Source: an uncultured Prochlorococcus sp.
Lineage (GTDB): Bacteria > Cyanobacteriota > Cyanobacteriia > PCC-6307 > Cyanobiaceae
NCBI GenBank assembly: GCA_902620895.1
Contig: CACNJU010000015.1
Span: forward strand, 1 to 39,596
Reading direction: 5' to 3'
Length of the DNA: 39,596 nt
Made by a program: the position numbers and the translations under genes. Under the pieces are notes generated by a model. The model did not search any database and was not told where the DNA came from. It was given only the letters and a program-made list of their open reading frames with translations. Positions 37,973-39,596 of the stretch are shown piece by piece; position 1 is the first letter of the stretch; the number at the start of each line of letters is the position of its first letter.

Positions 37973-39596
37973 TTAAATTGAAATTGTGTTGTTTGAATTT
38001 TCTAAATTATCAAATTGTGGGTGAATTGAATTTTTTTTCTCAGAAAACACTAGCCTATTTAAAGCATTAACATAAGCATTCGCTGCAGCAACTACAACAT
38101 CCGTATCAGCAGAATGACCAGAATATATTTTATTATCCCTTCTTATTCTTATTGTTACTTCACCCAAAGCGTCAATTCCTTCTGTTACAGATTTGACGGA
38201 AAACTCAATTAATTCATTAGGGACTTTAGCTAATTTATTTAAAGCCTCGCATACAGCGTCAACGGGGCCAGTACCAATTGATACAGCAGTATCCTCAGTA
38301 TTATCTTCCGTGTTTAGGAGCGAAATGGTGGCAGTAGGTTTAGATGCGTTACCGCAACTAACTTGTACAAGACTTAATTGAAATTTAGCTTCTGGGAGCT
38401 GAACTTGTTCACTAACAATAGCTTCTAAGTCTCTATCAGTAATTTCTCTTTTCCTGTCAGCTAAATCCTTAAAACGAGCAAAAGCATCATTTAAATCTTC
38501 TCTGCTCAAGTCATATCCCAACTCTTCTAATCTCGCTCTTACTGCACTTCTACCACTAAGTTTACCCAAAGAAATTTTGTTGTCACTCAAACCAACAGTT
38601 TTTGCGTCGATAATTTCGTAAGTTAGTCTATTTTTTAAAACCCCATCCTGGTGAATGCCTGACTCATGTGCAAAAGCATTGGCCCCCACAATTGCTTTAT
38701 TAGGTTGTACAATCATTCCAGTTAGGTTGGAAACAAGTCTAGAGGTTTTTGTTATTTCTTCTGTTCTTATAGCCGTAAGAGGTGTTGGTGAAACTGGATT
38801 TCTATTGAAAAAACTATTAAAAAAACTTTTCCTAACATGTAGTGCCATTACTAACTCTTCTAGAGAAGCATTCCCGGCCCTTTCACCAATACCATTAATA
38901 GTACATTCAAGTTGTCTTGCTCCATTTTTTACTGCTTCTAGAAAATTGGCTACTGCTAAACCTAAATCATTATGACCATGAACCGATATTACTGCCTCAT
39001 CAATATTTGGAACATTTTTATTTATATCGGCAATTAGGTTGCCAAATTCACTAGGTATTGTAAATCCAACAGTATCAGGGATATTTATTGTTGTCGCTCC
39101 TGCAGAAATTGCTAGTTGAATCACTTCGTATAAAAAATCAGGATCACTCCTTGAGGCGTCTTCACAGGAGAACTCAATATCATCTACAAATGATTTTGCA
39201 TAATTAACCATTTCTGGAACTATTTGAAGAACATCTTTTCTGGATTTTTTAAGTTTATGTTTTAGATGAATATCACTTGTTGCAATAAAAGTATGTATCC
39301 TTTTCTTAGGAGCTGGACTTACTGCTTCGTAACATGCTTTTATATCTCCTTTTGACGCTCTAGCCAAACCACATATTATTGGGCCATTTTCTTTCCCTAC
39401 GGCAATGGCAATTTTATTTACAGCTTTAAAATCTCCTGGACTTGCGAAAGGGAATCCAGCTTCAATAACGTCTACCCCTAATCTTGCTAATTGTTGGGCG
39501 ATAGCAAGTTTTTCTTCGAGATTTAAACTGGCACCAGGAGATTGCTCTCCATCTCGGAGTGTTGTATCAAATATCAAAATTCTTCCAGGATCTTTT
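37973..39596 (-). CDS. leuA: 2-isopropylmalate synthase LeuA (N-terminus outside window)
   Basis: The frame stays open to the right edge: residues KDPGRI are read upstream of the TTG at 39577, and they match the normal beginning of LeuA, so the true start lies only a few codons beyond the edge. The TIM-barrel has [11 protein letters not shown] (metal Asp, catalytic Arg), [17 protein letters not shown] metal histidines and [17 protein letters not shown]; the C-terminal regulatory domain for leucine feedback is complete (about the last 130 residues). LeuA condenses 2-oxoisovalerate and acetyl-CoA, the first step of leucine synthesis. Confidence 0.95.
   Translation of the reverse strand, partial: KDPGRILIFDTTLRDGEQSPGASLNLEEKLAIAQQLARLGVDVIEAGFPFASPGDFKAVNKIAIAVGKENGPIICGLARASKGDIKACYEAVSPAPKKRIHTFIATSDIHLKHKLKKSRKDVLQIVPEMVNYAKSFVDDIEFSCEDASRSDPDFLYEVIQLAISAGATTINIPDTVGFTIPSEFGNLIADINKNVPNIDEAVISVHGHNDLGLAVANFLEAVKNGARQLECTINGIGERAGNASLEELVMALHVRKSFFNSFFNRNPVSPTPLTAIRTEEITKTSRLVSNLTGMIVQPNKAIVGANAFAHESGIHQDGVLKNRLTYEIIDAKTVGLSDNKISLGKLSGRSAVRARLEELGYDLSREDLNDAFARFKDLADRKREITDRDLEAIVSEQVQLPEAKFQLSLVQVSCGNASKPTATISLLNTEDNTEDTAVSIGTGPVDAVCEALNKLAKVPNELIEFSVKSVTEGIDALGEVTIRIRRDNKIYSGHSADTDVVVAAANAYVNALNRLVFSEKKNSIHPQFDNLENSNNTISI

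Noticed and set aside
38655..38975. Plus-strand frame inside leuA
   Set aside because: Antisense to the conserved LeuA barrel.
39575..39577. TTG at the apparent start of leuA
   Set aside because: The frame continues to the window edge and the upstream residues match the normal LeuA beginning, so this codon is internal.

Overview
The window is a compact, very AT-rich bacterial chromosome segment that looks like a marine picocyanobacterium, most likely a high-light-type Prochlorococcus. The evidence is a cyanobacterial gene set (PsbP-like lipoprotein, PetH ferredoxin-NADP reductase, the clock kinase SasA, OpcA, CrtE, a tRNA-Glu with the G1-U72/A73 acceptor seen in chloroplast-type tRNA-Glu), strong AT bias, small intergenic gaps and a PetH without the phycobilisome-linker domain. 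Strain cannot be assigned from sequence alone. No insertion sequence, prophage, CRISPR array or obvious foreign island is visible. No non-coding stretch exceeds 300 bases; the longest is 244 (23794-24037).

Layout. 1-658 holds the C-terminal end of recD, cut by the window edge. 797-4664 is a forward operon: a DEAD-box RNA helicase, a small exported cysteine protein and an ABC exporter. A psbP-like gene follows on the minus strand, then recR-lipA on the plus strand. 6839-12446 is a tight six-gene minus-strand operon, transcribed lysA-cdaA-uppS-bioB-trhO-GNAT-like. 12492-17656 is forward: rimI, clpC, a GldA-family dehydrogenase and an alpha/beta hydrolase. 17668-19932 is minus: an Orn/Lys/Arg decarboxylase followed by cdsA. 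Then come an ABC1 kinase-like gene and a truncated RodZ-like gene (+), malQ (-), prs (+), two lineage-type hypotheticals (-), sasA and tRNA-Glu (+), an SRPBCC protein (-), petH and the operon zwf-opcA-cbiA (+), folD-crtE-DUF212 (-), a membrane HD-domain phosphohydrolase of PgpH type (+), a small membrane protein (-) and leuA (-), which runs off the right edge.

How the genes fit together. Most are housekeeping: lysine/leucine, lipoate, biotin, folate, isoprenoid, phospholipid and cobamide synthesis plus proteolysis. The most interesting theme is that the window carries both a cyclic-di-AMP synthase (cdaA, in an operon with the cell-wall and lipid-carrier genes lysA and uppS) and a trimmed PgpH-type c-di-AMP phosphodiesterase candidate. 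Several genes tied in cyanobacteria to night metabolism (sasA, zwf-opcA, malQ) are also present. Other points worth checking are the membrane-anchored PetH, a RodZ-like protein without a periplasmic domain, two leader hairpins before the RNA helicase (one ending three bases before its GTG start), and a CpeS-like lipocalin protein. I did not find a clearly new multi-gene system; the candidates are individual proteins and regulatory elements.
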